From assembly GCA_965243545.1 (NCBI GenBank), contig OZ251573.1, positions 4,464,001 through 4,528,000 on the forward strand: 64,000 nt of DNA, given 5' to 3'. This document shows positions 1 through 8,675 of this stretch, in pieces. Position 1 is the first letter of the stretch, and the number at the start of each line of letters is the position of its first letter. The stretch comes from CATQHW01 sp965243545 (GTDB taxonomy: Bacteria; Spirochaetota; Spirochaetia; SZUA-6; Bin103). Under the pieces are notes generated by a model, which was not told where the DNA came from, made no database searches, and saw only the letters and a list, made by a program, of their open reading frames with translations. Made by a program: the position numbers and the translations under genes.

Positions 1-423
1 CTTGATCATGTCGATGGCCAGCGGTATCTGGTGGATGTAGGTCGCTATGCGGATCATGTCGAGCACGCTTTCCGACTTCGGCAGGATGTCGTCCCGGTAA
101 TCGCTCTTTTCGGCGTCCGCCATCGCCGCGATCTTGAGCGGCGTGTCGTTGTCGCCGACGATGCGGCGCACGTCGCTCTCCACGCAGTGCTTCCATGGAC
201 CGAACGGGCCGGGCGGAAACTGCTGCCGGGAGTTGATGTAGCCGATCTCCATGTAGTCGACGCCGCCTTCGACGCAGGCCCGGTACACCCCCCGCACCAT
301 CTCGTCACTGAACCGGTGGTCGTTCATCAGTCCGCCGTCCCGGATGGTGCAGTCGAGCACCTTGATCTCCGGGCGGTACGACACCCAACCCGCAGGTCCG
401 GCCTGCGGCTTGCTCTCACTCAC
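1..423 (-). CDS. DRE-TIM metallolyase / aldolase-like protein, 3' end off window
   Basis: About 141 N-terminal codons are visible and the frame stays open to the window edge. The start is a GTG at 421-423, preceded by a CAGGAGA ribosome site at 433-439. Residues near 21-38 read VLDCTIRDGGLMNDHRF, the metal-binding R-D-G-G opening strand of the HMG-CoA lyase / 4-hydroxy-2-oxovalerate aldolase superfamily, followed by GGVDYMEIGY on the second strand. These enzymes make or break C-C bonds next to a carboxylate using a divalent metal. The substrate cannot be told from this half. It lies 24 bases downstream of aroC on the same strand, so co-transcription is likely. Confidence 0.75.
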   Translation of the reverse strand, partial: MSESKPQAGPAGWVSYRPEIKVLDCTIRDGGLMNDHRFSDEMVRGVYRACVEGGVDYMEIGYINSRQQFPPGPFGPWKHCVESDVRRIVGDNDTPLKIAAMADAEKSDYRDDILPKSESVLDMIRIATYIHQIPLAIDMIK

Positions 424-447
424 GTCTTTCGGTCTCCTGAACGTGGA

Positions 448-1539
448 CTATAGCACGGCGGCCGGCGCCGCCGCCGCGTGCAGCAGGTAGTGGTCGGCCA
501 ACACCAGCGCCACCATGGCGTCGACCAGCGGCACCGCCCGCGGCAGCACGCACGGGTCGTGGCGGCCGCGGCCCTTGATCGTGGTGGGGTTGCCGTCCAC
601 GTCGACCGTCTCCTGCTCGCGCAGGATGGTGGCGGTCGGCTTGAACGCGGCGCGCACCTCGATCCGCTCGCCGTTGCTGATGCCGCCCTGCACGCCGCCG
701 GACCGGTTGGTGCGGGTGCGGACGCGGCCTCCCTCGGCGTAGAACGGATCGTTGTGGGTCGATCCGGTCAGGAGCGTGCCGCCGAAGCCGGAGCCGATCT
801 CGAATCCCTTGCAGGCCGGCAGCGACAGCAGCGCCTTGCCCAAGTCGGCTTCCAGCTTGTCGAAGACCGGCTCACCCAGCCCCGGCGGCGCGCCGCGCAC
901 CACCGTCCGCACCACCCCGCCGAGCGAGTCGCCGTCCTTGCGGGCGGCGCCGATCCGCTCGACCATCCGCTCGGCCGCCCGCGGGTCCGGGCAGCGGGTG
1001 GGCGTAGCCTCGACCGCGGCGCGGTCCAGCCGGTCGTGGTCGACCTCCGCCTCGATCGCCTGCACGCGCGCGACGTAGGAGAGCACCTCGGTGCCGCACC
1101 GCTCGCGCAGCAGCTTCTGGGCGATCGCGCCGGCGGCGACCCGGCCCACGGTCTCGCGCGCGCTGGCGCGCCCGCCGCCGATCCAGGCGCGGATGCCGTA
1201 CTTGCGCTGATAGGTGTAGTCGGCGTGCGACGGGCGGTAGGCGCGCCGCACCTCCTGATAATCCTGCGGCTTGGCGTCGGTGTTGCGCACCAGCACGGCG
1301 ATCGGCGTACCCAGGGTGAGCCCTTCGAACACCCCGGAGAGGAGCTCGGCCCGGTCGGCTTCGCGGCGCTGGGTGGTGAGCGCGCTCTGTCCGGGACGCC
1401 GGCGGTCGAGTTCGGCCTGCAGGTCTGTCTCGTCCAGGGCCATGCGCGCCGGGCAGCCGTCGATCACCGCGCCGACCGCCGGACCGTGCGACTCCCCAAA
1501 GGTGGTGACCCGGAACAGACGTCCGAAGGTGTTGCCCAT
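448..1539 (-). CDS. aroC: Chorismate synthase
   Basis: This 363-residue protein has the normal length for chorismate synthase, which converts 5-enolpyruvylshikimate 3-phosphate to chorismate using reduced FMN as the last shikimate-pathway step. The N-terminus MGNTFGRLFRVTTFGESHG carries the first signature with the FMN-site GESHG. The middle has RPGQSALTTQRREAD and HADYTYQRKYG, and the C-terminal third has RSGGVQGGISNGE and FKPTATI. The ATG at 1537-1539 has no clear ribosome site. The predicted promoter ends only 8 bases upstream, which suggests a leaderless or nearly leaderless mRNA. The first 13 codons plus upstream DNA are duplicated at 5778-5862. Confidence 0.97.
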   Translation of the reverse strand: MGNTFGRLFRVTTFGESHGPAVGAVIDGCPARMALDETDLQAELDRRRPGQSALTTQRREADRAELLSGVFEGLTLGTPIAVLVRNTDAKPQDYQEVRRAYRPSHADYTYQRKYGIRAWIGGGRASARETVGRVAAGAIAQKLLRERCGTEVLSYVARVQAIEAEVDHDRLDRAAVEATPTRCPDPRAAERMVERIGAARKDGDSLGGVVRTVVRGAPPGLGEPVFDKLEADLGKALLSLPACKGFEIGSGFGGTLLTGSTHNDPFYAEGGRVRTRTNRSGGVQGGISNGERIEVRAAFKPTATILREQETVDVDGNPTTIKGRGRHDPCVLPRAVPLVDAMVALVLADHYLLHAAAAPAAVL

Positions 1540-1583
1540 GCCGCGCGATGGTGGCCGTCCGCTCGCGCGCGGTCAAATCGCCG
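1499..1583. repeat. 85-bp direct repeat, copy A (aroC start and promoter)
   Basis: All 85 bases are identical to 5778-5862. The repeat covers codons 1-13 of aroC, its start codon and its predicted promoter. The two copies bracket the TrlF-like/AlbA_2 gene pair. This copy is the one attached to intact aroC. Confidence 0.95.
1548..1576 (-). promoter_or_regulatory. Candidate sigma-70-like promoter of aroC
   Basis: On the minus strand TTGACC (1571-1576) is followed after 17 bases by CACCAT (1548-1553). Transcription would begin within a base or two of the aroC ATG. The same TTTGACCGCGCGCG core recurs upstream of the FliG-N gene and in the duplicated copy at 5827-5855. Confidence 0.5.
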
Positions 1584-1625
1584 CGTGACGGCGCGGGACG
1601 CGTTCGGGAGCGGCAACCGTCGGAG

Positions 1626-2894
1626 TCACTCCGGCGGGTCCGGCTCGGCCGCGTAGACCGTCAAGCGCAACTCGTCGCCGAACAAGCGGTACTCGGGCCG
1701 CTTCCCGGAAAGCCGCGCGCTGCGCGACAGGATGATCGGCACGCCGTTGCCGCGGCGATCCATCAAGGTCGTCCGGCCGGTCTCCAGGCCGGCGATGCCG
1801 GACGGCACCGGGCAACGAGCCAGCAGGCTGGTCAGCGTCTCGTTGCGGCTCGCCTGCCGGTACGCCAGGTCCTCGACGGTGAGGGTGTTGGCCAGTGCGC
1901 CCGGCGAGTACAACTCGATGCGGTCGGAGAACATGTGCAGCCGTATGCGGCTGCCGTACATCGCATAGTCGCGGTGCGCCACGGCGTTGACGACCGCCTC
2001 GAACACGGCGGTCATGTCGTACTGGGGACGATCCTCGCGGCCCGGCGTCTTTCTGGCGCGAACCTTCTGATTCCGTACGACGAACTGACACGCCGCCGTA
2101 ACCTGAGCGTCCAGAGGTCCCCCGACGTCGGCGGCGTCGAGCTGATACCAGTGAGCATCCGGTGCCTGCACCTCCGGGCCGCGGTAGGCTACCGCCTGGA
2201 TGTACGCTTGGCGCATCCATCGACCAGGTTGCGAGGCGCCGAGCAGAACGCCGGTGACCGTCGGCCGAAGGTCTTCGTGGTCCCCGGTGGCGGCCATCCC
2301 CAGTTTGCGAGCCAGCACCGTCACGTCGTCTTCGCCCCCCGGTATGGCGAACCGCTCGATCAAGGCGGGGTCAAGATCGGAGAACGAAGCATCCCCAACC
2401 CGTTGCTCATCGAACCGAATGAGCCGTGCTTGGCTTCTCTGCTGGAACAGGCGAGCCAGATACTCCGGCGACATAGGGCGTCTGGCGCTGCCGACGCGGT
2501 GCAGATAGCCGCCTGGGCTGCGATGAACGAACAGGCTGGGCGGTACCCCGATCTTGATAACCGGCACGGACTCGCCGCCGGTCGTCGGAAGCCACAGACG
2601 CTCAATGGTGGGCGCCACCGGCGGCTCGATGGAGTCGTGGCACAGCTCATGGATGAATCGCTCCGCCGCATCGAGGCGGTCGAGGGGTATCCCTACGACT
2701 TCTCTCGTCTTGTCCTCTACCCCCAATACGAAGACGCCGCCTCGGCTGTTGGCAAACGCGGCTATCTCGTTAGCGAGGGATTCGCGCCGCGGTTCCCGGA
2801 TCTGTGCGCCGGCAAAGCGAGCTTCCTTGTACTCGAGAAAGGTGTCTTCGCCCAGTCGAATTTTGTCCAGCAACTCCCTCTGGCTATCGAACAT
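1626..2894 (-). CDS. AlbA_2 (Schlafen-like) and HATPase_c_4 domain ATP-binding protein
   Basis: About 422 residues from the ATG at 2892-2894, which has GAGCAGG just upstream; a GTG at 2948 would add 18 residues. The N-terminal AlbA_2 domain is seen in FLEYKEARF (near residue 19) and SLANEIAAFANSRGGVFVLG. The C-terminal half has VNAVAHRDY, the N-box of a GHKL-type ATP-binding fold, and a C-terminal SGKRPEYRLF tail. Family members are annotated as RNA-binding/ATP-binding regulators and are frequent in defence islands; the role here is unproven. The start lies inside the end of the upstream PHP-ATPase gene (about 11 bases overlap), so the two are probably translationally coupled. Confidence 0.82.
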   Translation of the reverse strand: MFDSQRELLDKIRLGEDTFLEYKEARFAGAQIREPRRESLANEIAAFANSRGGVFVLGVEDKTREVVGIPLDRLDAAERFIHELCHDSIEPPVAPTIERLWLPTTGGESVPVIKIGVPPSLFVHRSPGGYLHRVGSARRPMSPEYLARLFQQRSQARLIRFDEQRVGDASFSDLDPALIERFAIPGGEDDVTVLARKLGMAATGDHEDLRPTVTGVLLGASQPGRWMRQAYIQAVAYRGPEVQAPDAHWYQLDAADVGGPLDAQVTAACQFVVRNQKVRARKTPGREDRPQYDMTAVFEAVVNAVAHRDYAMYGSRIRLHMFSDRIELYSPGALANTLTVEDLAYRQASRNETLTSLLARCPVPSGIAGLETGRTTLMDRRGNGVPIILSRSARLSGKRPEYRLFGDELRLTVYAAEPDPPE

Positions 2895-5763
2895 CGGCCT
2901 GCTCAGGGTCCAGCCGCCGATAACGAAGGTTGAACGCTTCCCTGCCACCCTCCATCACGCGGCAGACCTCCTCTCGCATTGCGTCCTGTTGCAGCGATCC
3001 CCGATGTCTGATGAAGCATTGGTTTCTGAAGTCCAACACGTACAGCATCTCGGCGTCGCCATTCACTACGACGTTTGCATTGTGGGTCACGATGATGATC
3101 TGCCGCTTGAGCTTCTGCTCCCGAATCTGACTCACGATCAGATCATAGATGAGCTGATTGTCCAGGTCGTCTTCCGGCTGGTCAAGAACCAGCGGCTCGC
3201 TGCCGTGGGCCAGCAGGAAGGCAAGCATGGCCGCGGAGCGTTGGCCGGCCGATGCCTGCCCGATCGGTCGGAAGTCATCGCCGTCCCCTGACCTGCTGTA
3301 CCGGACGTCCAGTCCATCGTCCGGAAACCAGGCCAGTATTCTGTCGAGCAACTCGGGCGTGCGGCCGACTTCTCGCACGAGGTACTTGTTGAAGTGTCCC
3401 CCGAATTCGCACGAACCATCGCACGCGCGTTGGATTCTCTCCTTTAGGCGCGCGATACGACTGTCGATCTCCGAACGCCTCTCCCCGTGATCGGCGGGCA
3501 GATCGGCAAACAGCATTGCAACTGCCCCCTTCGGCCGACGCTGGTCTTCCATAGTCAGAATATCCTCGCGAAACCGATCATCCACGATATCCAGGGCCTC
3601 GCGCAACGAGCGCTCGACAGCGCGCAAGTCGTCTCGTGAGCCGTAGGCGCGCACTTTAATGGACACGTACTCATTATCCGTGAGCGCCTGCACCAGAAAC
3701 TTCTCGCGGGAGTCCGTCAGGGCGTGACGGGCCTGCCGAATTCGACGCTGGCAAGCGTCCGCATCGTCGCTTGCCCGTTTCCGGTCGTCCAGCATCGAAT
3801 CCAGATGTGCCAGCTCGCCATCGAGACGCTGCCTGTCCTGAACCAGCCGGCCGTATTCGGCAGGTTCGCTGATTCCTGCGGCGTTCAGGTTCTCGACCCA
3901 CTCGCCATAGGCCTGTCGAGCTTGCTCGACGGCAGGCGGCCACGAGCTTCCGGCCATGTCTGCACGTCGCGCTTCGACAGCCTGTTTGAGCCGTTGCGCG
4001 GTGTGGCGCATCTCGCTAGTTGCCGCCCGTATCGCGCCCCCAAGTTTGGTTATCACGGCGACAGCCTGCCGGTCTTCTTCCGCGCCTTCGTCGAACAGCT
4101 TGGCCGGCAGGTCCTCCGGGAGTAGTGCGTCGCCGGCCGCATCTACGTCTCTGACCGCGTTCTCCGCTACCGTGAACTGCCGTTCGACCTCATCATGCTG
4201 CCGGCTCCTGCGCCGAAAGTTGGTCAAGATAGCAGCATTCCCAGCGTCCTCGAATCGCCGCAACTTGCGCTCCACGTCTTCGCGCTCGACGCGGCATCCA
4301 TTACGGCGTTCCAGCTTTCTATTCAGTTCCCGAATACGGGACCTGGCCACGCGGAACGCCGCTTTCGCCTCCTCCAATTGTCGATGCAGTTCAGCCGCGC
4401 CGGCGGCGTCGTCGACTACCTGCAGAAGCGCCCGTTGGTCCTCGCCGGCGAGCGCCGCTATCTGCCCTTGGCTGAAGATTCGTATCGGAAATCGGGCGGG
4501 CGTTATCGCTTGGATCGATGACCGCCGCCATTGGTTACCGGCGCTCCATTCCTCGACCACGTCACCGGTGTCCTCTGCGGACCAGTGCACCCGATGGCGG
4601 ACGTCGTCTTTCCTCACCGTCCACGTGATGGTGGTGCGACTCATCAAGCCACCAGTGTCTCTGCTGCGTTCGCGGTCAGGCACCCGGTTGAACCGGTCGA
4701 ATGTCATACGAGGATCGCTACGACCGTCGAGTCTAAGCAGCTCGTTCTCGCGTCTTGATGCGAGTCGAAGGGCATGAACAATCGTCGATTTACCCGTTCC
4801 ACGTCCTCCCAATATCGCATTCAGGCGCGGACTGAAATTTGCTATCGCCGGGCTGCCGCGTCCCATATAACGTGCATTCTTCAGTTCGACGGATTCCACA
4901 AAAAAATCGGGAAGCTCGGTCGGATCGGGATCGTGCTGATTTCTAATCGAAAACTTGGCTCCATCCATCAACGCTAACCGCAAGCCTTCGAGATTCGGGG
5001 TCTCCATTTTCACCCAGGTGTAGCGGGATCCGGGGGCGTGACCGTCGCGGAACGTGTGGCAGTCGGACCCTGCCACCTCGGTCCACGTCTTACCTGACTG
5101 GAAATACAGGTCGGGCTTTCTAGCGCAGCGATCGACGGTTTCCATAGCAAGTATCTCGGTTCTTTTCAACACTTGCCTGACGGTGTTCGGGTCGAGCACG
5201 GTTCCTCTGGACCCGTCTCGACACTGAAACAAGCCTTTCTCGCGGTCGGCGTGAGCGGGAATCGGGATACCGCCTGCGTTCACGATGGCATCGATCACGT
5301 CGACGGCTGATTTCTGCGTCACGTCGTCGCTGTCGCCTTTGGTGCCAAGAAAGCCGGCGGCACCGAGGACCGTGTCGATGTCCGACGTGCTCTTGGTGAC
5401 ATCGAGAATCGCCAACAGATGAAACCCGCCGTTGACGGAAATCTCCACTCCCGGAAAGAGATGCAACTCTCGAAAACCGCGGCGTCCGACGTTTCGCATC
5501 TCTTCGTATGCAGCCTTCAGGTCATCAATCCACGCGCCGCTGTTGTGGTCGGTGATCGCGACACAGTCGATTCCGGCGTCCATGAAGCGTTGCAGCCATT
5601 GTTCCGGCGATAAGTGGTCCGGAGTGTCCTGCTTTCGATGCCAATAGGTATCGGAGGAGCACGGGGTATGGGTGTGGAAGTCAAATTTCCACCACCCGGC
5701 TCCGGGGAAGGTCCATGTGCGGCCGCGCTCCAGTGTCATGTCCGTGGTCAAAGCTAATCTCAT
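2884..5763 (-). CDS. TrlF-like PHP-domain / SMC-type ATPase
   Basis: A 959-residue fusion. The N-terminal PHP metal-dependent phosphoesterase domain has FDFHTHT (near residue 28), CVAITDHNSG, PAHADRE and GSDCHTF, all plausible metal ligands. An ABC/SMC-like ATPase follows: Walker A GGRGTGKST, a long central coiled coil rich in E, R and Q, then the ABC signature SAGQRSA, Walker B PLVLDQPEDDLDN and the switch IIIVTHNAN. The architecture matches what is annotated as the TrlF family of AAA-like ATPases. A nucleic-acid sensing or cleaving defence role is inferred. The ATG at 5761-5763 follows a duplicated aroC leader by 4 bases. Confidence 0.85.
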   Translation of the reverse strand: MRLALTTDMTLERGRTWTFPGAGWWKFDFHTHTPCSSDTYWHRKQDTPDHLSPEQWLQRFMDAGIDCVAITDHNSGAWIDDLKAAYEEMRNVGRRGFRELHLFPGVEISVNGGFHLLAILDVTKSTSDIDTVLGAAGFLGTKGDSDDVTQKSAVDVIDAIVNAGGIPIPAHADREKGLFQCRDGSRGTVLDPNTVRQVLKRTEILAMETVDRCARKPDLYFQSGKTWTEVAGSDCHTFRDGHAPGSRYTWVKMETPNLEGLRLALMDGAKFSIRNQHDPDPTELPDFFVESVELKNARYMGRGSPAIANFSPRLNAILGGRGTGKSTIVHALRLASRRENELLRLDGRSDPRMTFDRFNRVPDRERSRDTGGLMSRTTITWTVRKDDVRHRVHWSAEDTGDVVEEWSAGNQWRRSSIQAITPARFPIRIFSQGQIAALAGEDQRALLQVVDDAAGAAELHRQLEEAKAAFRVARSRIRELNRKLERRNGCRVEREDVERKLRRFEDAGNAAILTNFRRRSRQHDEVERQFTVAENAVRDVDAAGDALLPEDLPAKLFDEGAEEDRQAVAVITKLGGAIRAATSEMRHTAQRLKQAVEARRADMAGSSWPPAVEQARQAYGEWVENLNAAGISEPAEYGRLVQDRQRLDGELAHLDSMLDDRKRASDDADACQRRIRQARHALTDSREKFLVQALTDNEYVSIKVRAYGSRDDLRAVERSLREALDIVDDRFREDILTMEDQRRPKGAVAMLFADLPADHGERRSEIDSRIARLKERIQRACDGSCEFGGHFNKYLVREVGRTPELLDRILAWFPDDGLDVRYSRSGDGDDFRPIGQASAGQRSAAMLAFLLAHGSEPLVLDQPEDDLDNQLIYDLIVSQIREQKLKRQIIIVTHNANVVVNGDAEMLYVLDFRNQCFIRHRGSLQQDAMREEVCRVMEGGREAFNLRYRRLDPEQADVR

Positions 5764-5767
5764 TCCA

Positions 5768-5818
5768 TCACGATGGCAAGGTGGTGACCCGGAACAGACG
5801 TCCGAAGGTGTTGCCCAT
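5768..5818 (-). pseudogene. Duplicated aroC 5' fragment acting as a leader micro-ORF
   Basis: The second copy of the 85-bp repeat contains the aroC ATG (5816-5818) and 13 aroC codons, then three junction codons (L-P-S) and a TGA at 5768-5770. The next gene starts 4 bases later at 5763. It is an aroC remnant that could be translated as a 16-residue leader coupled to the PHP-ATPase gene. Confidence 0.75.
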
Positions 5819-5862
5819 GCCGCGCGATGGTGGCCGTCCGCTCGCGCGCGGTCAAATCGCCG
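5778..5862. repeat. 85-bp direct repeat, copy B
   Basis: A perfect copy of 1499-1583 at the upstream border of the two-gene cassette. The 4.2 kb between the copies holds only the PHP-ATPase and AlbA_2 genes. Confidence 0.95.
5827..5855 (-). promoter_or_regulatory. Duplicated aroC promoter now facing the PHP-ATPase gene
   Basis: TTGACC (5850-5855), a 17-base spacer and CACCAT (5827-5832) are identical to the aroC promoter. They point into the cassette, about 65 bases upstream of its first gene. Confidence 0.5.
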
Positions 5863-5896
5863 TAGCGCCGCCGGCGCCGGGTCCGGGAAACCGGGG

Positions 5897-7429
5897 TCAT
5901 GCGTCGCATCTCTCCATCGCGCGCCGGACCGATGCCTCCATCGCCGCGACTTCGGCGTCGGCCAGCTCGGCGAAGCGCCGCCGTTTCCCTGCGGCGAGAC
6001 GGCCGCCGTTCTGCATGCAGAGCCGGACGAACAGCGACGCGCGGCGGTCCGGCATGTCGACGATCCGGCGCACGCTCCGGAATGCCCGGTCGAACACCGC
6101 GACGAACTCGATCTCCTCCTTCAGGTCGTAGCGGACGGTGTCGGCCACGCGGTCGTACAGATACTCGGCGAACGGGGTGGCGTCGAAATAGCGATAGAGG
6201 TCGGCGGTGTCGTTTTCGACGAAGATTTCCTGCTCCTTCCACCGCCACTGGATGAACGGCAGGATCGGCCGAGAGAACGTCGCCAGGACCTGGTCGTAGC
6301 TGGCGCGGTCGCGCAGAATCGCCGCCGAAACCGGAAAGATGACGCCCGGCGGGGTGTAGCCGCGCGTGGTCAGCACGTGGTGCATCAGGAAGCGGTGGAT
6401 GCGGCCGTTGCCGTCCTCGAACGGATGGATGAACACGAACGCGAACGCGCCGACCGCCGCCGCCACCACCGGATCGACGCGGGCGTCGGTGAGACGCCGC
6501 ATCAGGTCGATCCAGGCGTCCATGAGACCGGCGACATCGGCCGGCCGCGGGCCGATGAAGTGGACGTCTTGGCGGTAACCGCCGATGGTCGAGCCTACGA
6601 AGTTCTGGAAGTCCCGCCAGCCGGCCGCCGCATACCGGGGATCGACGATCGCGCCCTGCAGGCGGACCATGGCCGCCCGGTCGGCCGGGTCGAATGCGTG
6701 CGCGCCCCGGAGCGCGGCGACGAACCGCTCGGTGCGCGACGCGCTCGGCGACTCGCCCTCGATGGCGAACGACGACCGGGTCTCCTTCGCGTAGAGATAG
6801 CTCACGGCTCGCGAGAGCACCGGCGGATCGCTCCCCTCGATCAGATCGCGCGCCTGGGCGTCGACGCGCGCGTCGATGCGTTCCAGCAGTCCCGGCGTGC
6901 GCCGCACCGTCGGACACAGCCCCGGACCGCCAAGCAGGTTGTCGGCAACGCGGTGCCGCCGGGATCGGCGCGGCGCCGCGGTCACGTGTTTGTCGGGAGA
7001 GAGCGCGGGGACGTAGTTGCCGGCGCGGGCATGGTCCAGATCGAGCGTGCGGCCGGTGAACGTCTCGTAGAAGAACCACGCGCGGCGGCTGAACGCGCCG
7101 GTCGGCTCCGCCCGCACCCAACGTTCCAGGTCGGCGGGTTCCAGCGCCTTGAGGGCGGCGACCAGCACCCGGAGGTCGAACGGCTCGTGACGGAGCGCAA
7201 ACCGGAGGTGCGCCACGACCGAGTCCTCCGTGGCATACTGCCGGGGATACCGTTCCAGGGTGCGCGCACCCACGGCGCCGGTCCGACGCGCGCCGGCCAC
7301 CAGGGAGCTTTCGACCTGCGGCGGCGGGACCGGCAAGCGGAGCTCACGCCGGAGCCACTCCTGCCCGACCGGTCGTTCCCCGTTCTTCAGGGAATGCGTC
7401 GTCGTGGAGGATCGATTACACTCGTTCAA
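5897..7429 (-). CDS. Fic family protein (predicted AMPylase, class II)
   Basis: This 510-residue protein has the Fic catalytic motif HPFEDGNGRIHRF near residue 315, the H-P-F-x-D-G-N-G-R signature for transferring AMP (or another nucleotide moiety) to a target hydroxyl. About 125 residues earlier lies SFAIEGE, which fits the inhibitory [S/T]xxxE[G/N] helix. Here that helix is N-terminal to the Fic core, as in class II auto-inhibited Fic proteins. A winged-helix-like tail ends the protein. The start is not certain; the frame opens with TTG at 7427-7429 and no ATG is available nearby. A promoter-like TTGTAA-N17-TACGGT lies just upstream. The target is unknown. Confidence 0.88.
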   Translation of the reverse strand: MNECNRSSTTTHSLKNGERPVGQEWLRRELRLPVPPPQVESSLVAGARRTGAVGARTLERYPRQYATEDSVVAHLRFALRHEPFDLRVLVAALKALEPADLERWVRAEPTGAFSRRAWFFYETFTGRTLDLDHARAGNYVPALSPDKHVTAAPRRSRRHRVADNLLGGPGLCPTVRRTPGLLERIDARVDAQARDLIEGSDPPVLSRAVSYLYAKETRSSFAIEGESPSASRTERFVAALRGAHAFDPADRAAMVRLQGAIVDPRYAAAGWRDFQNFVGSTIGGYRQDVHFIGPRPADVAGLMDAWIDLMRRLTDARVDPVVAAAVGAFAFVFIHPFEDGNGRIHRFLMHHVLTTRGYTPPGVIFPVSAAILRDRASYDQVLATFSRPILPFIQWRWKEQEIFVENDTADLYRYFDATPFAEYLYDRVADTVRYDLKEEIEFVAVFDRAFRSVRRIVDMPDRRASLFVRLCMQNGGRLAAGKRRRFAELADAEVAAMEASVRRAMERCDA

Positions 7430-7442
7430 TATCTGTTAGAAA

Positions 7443-7471
7443 ACCGTATCCGCATTCCATCACGATTACAA
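7443..7471 (-). promoter_or_regulatory. Candidate promoter of the Fic gene
   Basis: On the minus strand TTGTAA (7466-7471), 17 bases, TACGGT (7443-7448). The predicted transcript start is about 7 bases from the TTG start codon. The short region is shared with the divergent YcaQ-like gene. Confidence 0.4.
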
Positions 7472-7484
7472 GCGAGGGGAGACT

Positions 7485-8663
7485 CTGAGGACCGATCTGT
7501 CCAACCGGGAGGCGCGGCGCGTCGCCCTGGCGGCGCAGGGGTTCGCCGACCCGGCGCCCGCCGGCCGGATCGACCGCCGCCACTTCGACCGGCTGTTCAG
7601 GCGGGTCAAGGTGGTGCAGCTCGATTCGGTCAACGTCGCGGTGCGCACGCACTACATGCCGGCGTTTTCCCGCCTGGGGCCGTATGCGCGCGAGCGCCTG
7701 GACGCCTACGCCTACCGCGCGCGGCGGCTGTTCGAGGCGTGGGGTCACGTGGCGTCGCTGCTGCCGGTCGAGCACTATCCGCTGCTGCGCCACCGCATGG
7801 AGGCGGCCGGCTCGCGCGCCGTTGCCGCAGACCGCGGCGGCTACGTGGAGGAGGTCTACCGGGAGGTTGCCGAGCGCGGCCCGCTGTCGGTGTCGGACCT
7901 GCACGACCAGGGCCGCCCGCGCAGCGGGCCGTGGTGGGCGCGCAGCGACGGCAAGCGCGCTCTGGAGTGGCTGTTCGCCGCCGGCCGGCTGGCCGCGTCC
8001 CGGAGCGGCAACTTCGTCCGCGTCTACGACCTGACCGAACGGGTGATTCCTGCGCAGGCGCTGGCCCAACCGGCCCCTGCGGCCCCGGACGCGCAGCGCG
8101 AGCTGCTGCGGCTGGCCGCCGGCGCGCTCGGCATAGCGACCGCCGCCGACTTGGCGGACTACTACCGGATCGGCATGCGGCAGGCGTTGCCCCGCCTGCA
8201 GGAACTGGTCGAAGCGGGCGAGCTGGCGGATGCGCGCGTCGAAGGCTGGGACCGGCCCGCCTTCCTGCACCGCGGCGCCCGTGCGCCCCGCCGCGTGCGC
8301 GCCGGCGCGCTGGTCAGCCCGTTCGATTCGCTGATCTGGCGCCGGGACCGGACCGAGCGCCTGTTCGGCTTCCGCTACCGGATCGAGATCTACGTGCCGG
8401 AGCCCGAGCGGCAATACGGCTACTACGTGTACCCGTTCCTGCTCGACGACGAGCTGGCCGCCCGCGTCGATCTCAAGGCGGACCGGGCGCGCAACGCCCT
8501 GCTGGTCCGCGGCGCGTACCGGGAAGCGGGGTGCGATCCGGACGCGGCGGCGGCCGGGTTGGCCGAGCAGGTCCGGTCGATGGCGTCCTGGTTGGAGATG
8601 GGAACGGTGATCGTCGAACGGCGCGGCAATCTGGCCGCCGGTCTGCGCCGCGCGATCGGGTAG
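7485..8663 (+). CDS. YcaQ/HTH_42-type winged-helix DNA glycosylase-like protein
   Basis: Coding resemblance extends upstream of the first GTG (7611). The frame reads NREARRVALAAQGF from about 7503, the usual N-terminus of this family, so a non-ATG start near CTG 7485 is preferred; GAGGGGAGA lies directly before it. The protein of about 392 residues has the family hallmarks VVQLDSVNV, an aspartate/arginine-rich middle, PFDSLIWRRDRTERLFGF and a C-terminal Y-Y-V-Y-P-F-L strand. E. coli YcaQ unhooks interstrand crosslinks as a DNA glycosylase, so a repair role is likely by family. It is divergent from the Fic gene and convergent with the haloperoxidase gene. Confidence 0.85.
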   Translation: MRTDLSNREARRVALAAQGFADPAPAGRIDRRHFDRLFRRVKVVQLDSVNVAVRTHYMPAFSRLGPYARERLDAYAYRARRLFEAWGHVASLLPVEHYPLLRHRMEAAGSRAVAADRGGYVEEVYREVAERGPLSVSDLHDQGRPRSGPWWARSDGKRALEWLFAAGRLAASRSGNFVRVYDLTERVIPAQALAQPAPAAPDAQRELLRLAAGALGIATAADLADYYRIGMRQALPRLQELVEAGELADARVEGWDRPAFLHRGARAPRRVRAGALVSPFDSLIWRRDRTERLFGFRYRIEIYVPEPERQYGYYVYPFLLDDELAARVDLKADRARNALLVRGAYREAGCDPDAAAAGLAEQVRSMASWLEMGTVIVERRGNLAAGLRRAIG

Positions 8664-8675
8664 CGCCGGGCGCTA
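8661..8675. terminator. 15-bp palindrome spanning two convergent stop codons
   Basis: TAGCGCC-G-GGCGCTA is a perfect 7-bp inverted repeat. Its two outer TAG triplets are the stop codons of the YcaQ-like gene (8661-8663) and of the opposing haloperoxidase gene (8673-8675). There is no U-tract, so a role in termination is only possible. Confidence 0.3.

Noticed and set aside
5761..7466. 14-bp direct repeat CATTCCATCACGAT at 5761 and 7453
   Set aside because: Several matches of this length are expected by chance in 64 kb, and nothing else is shared around the two sites except promoter-like composition.
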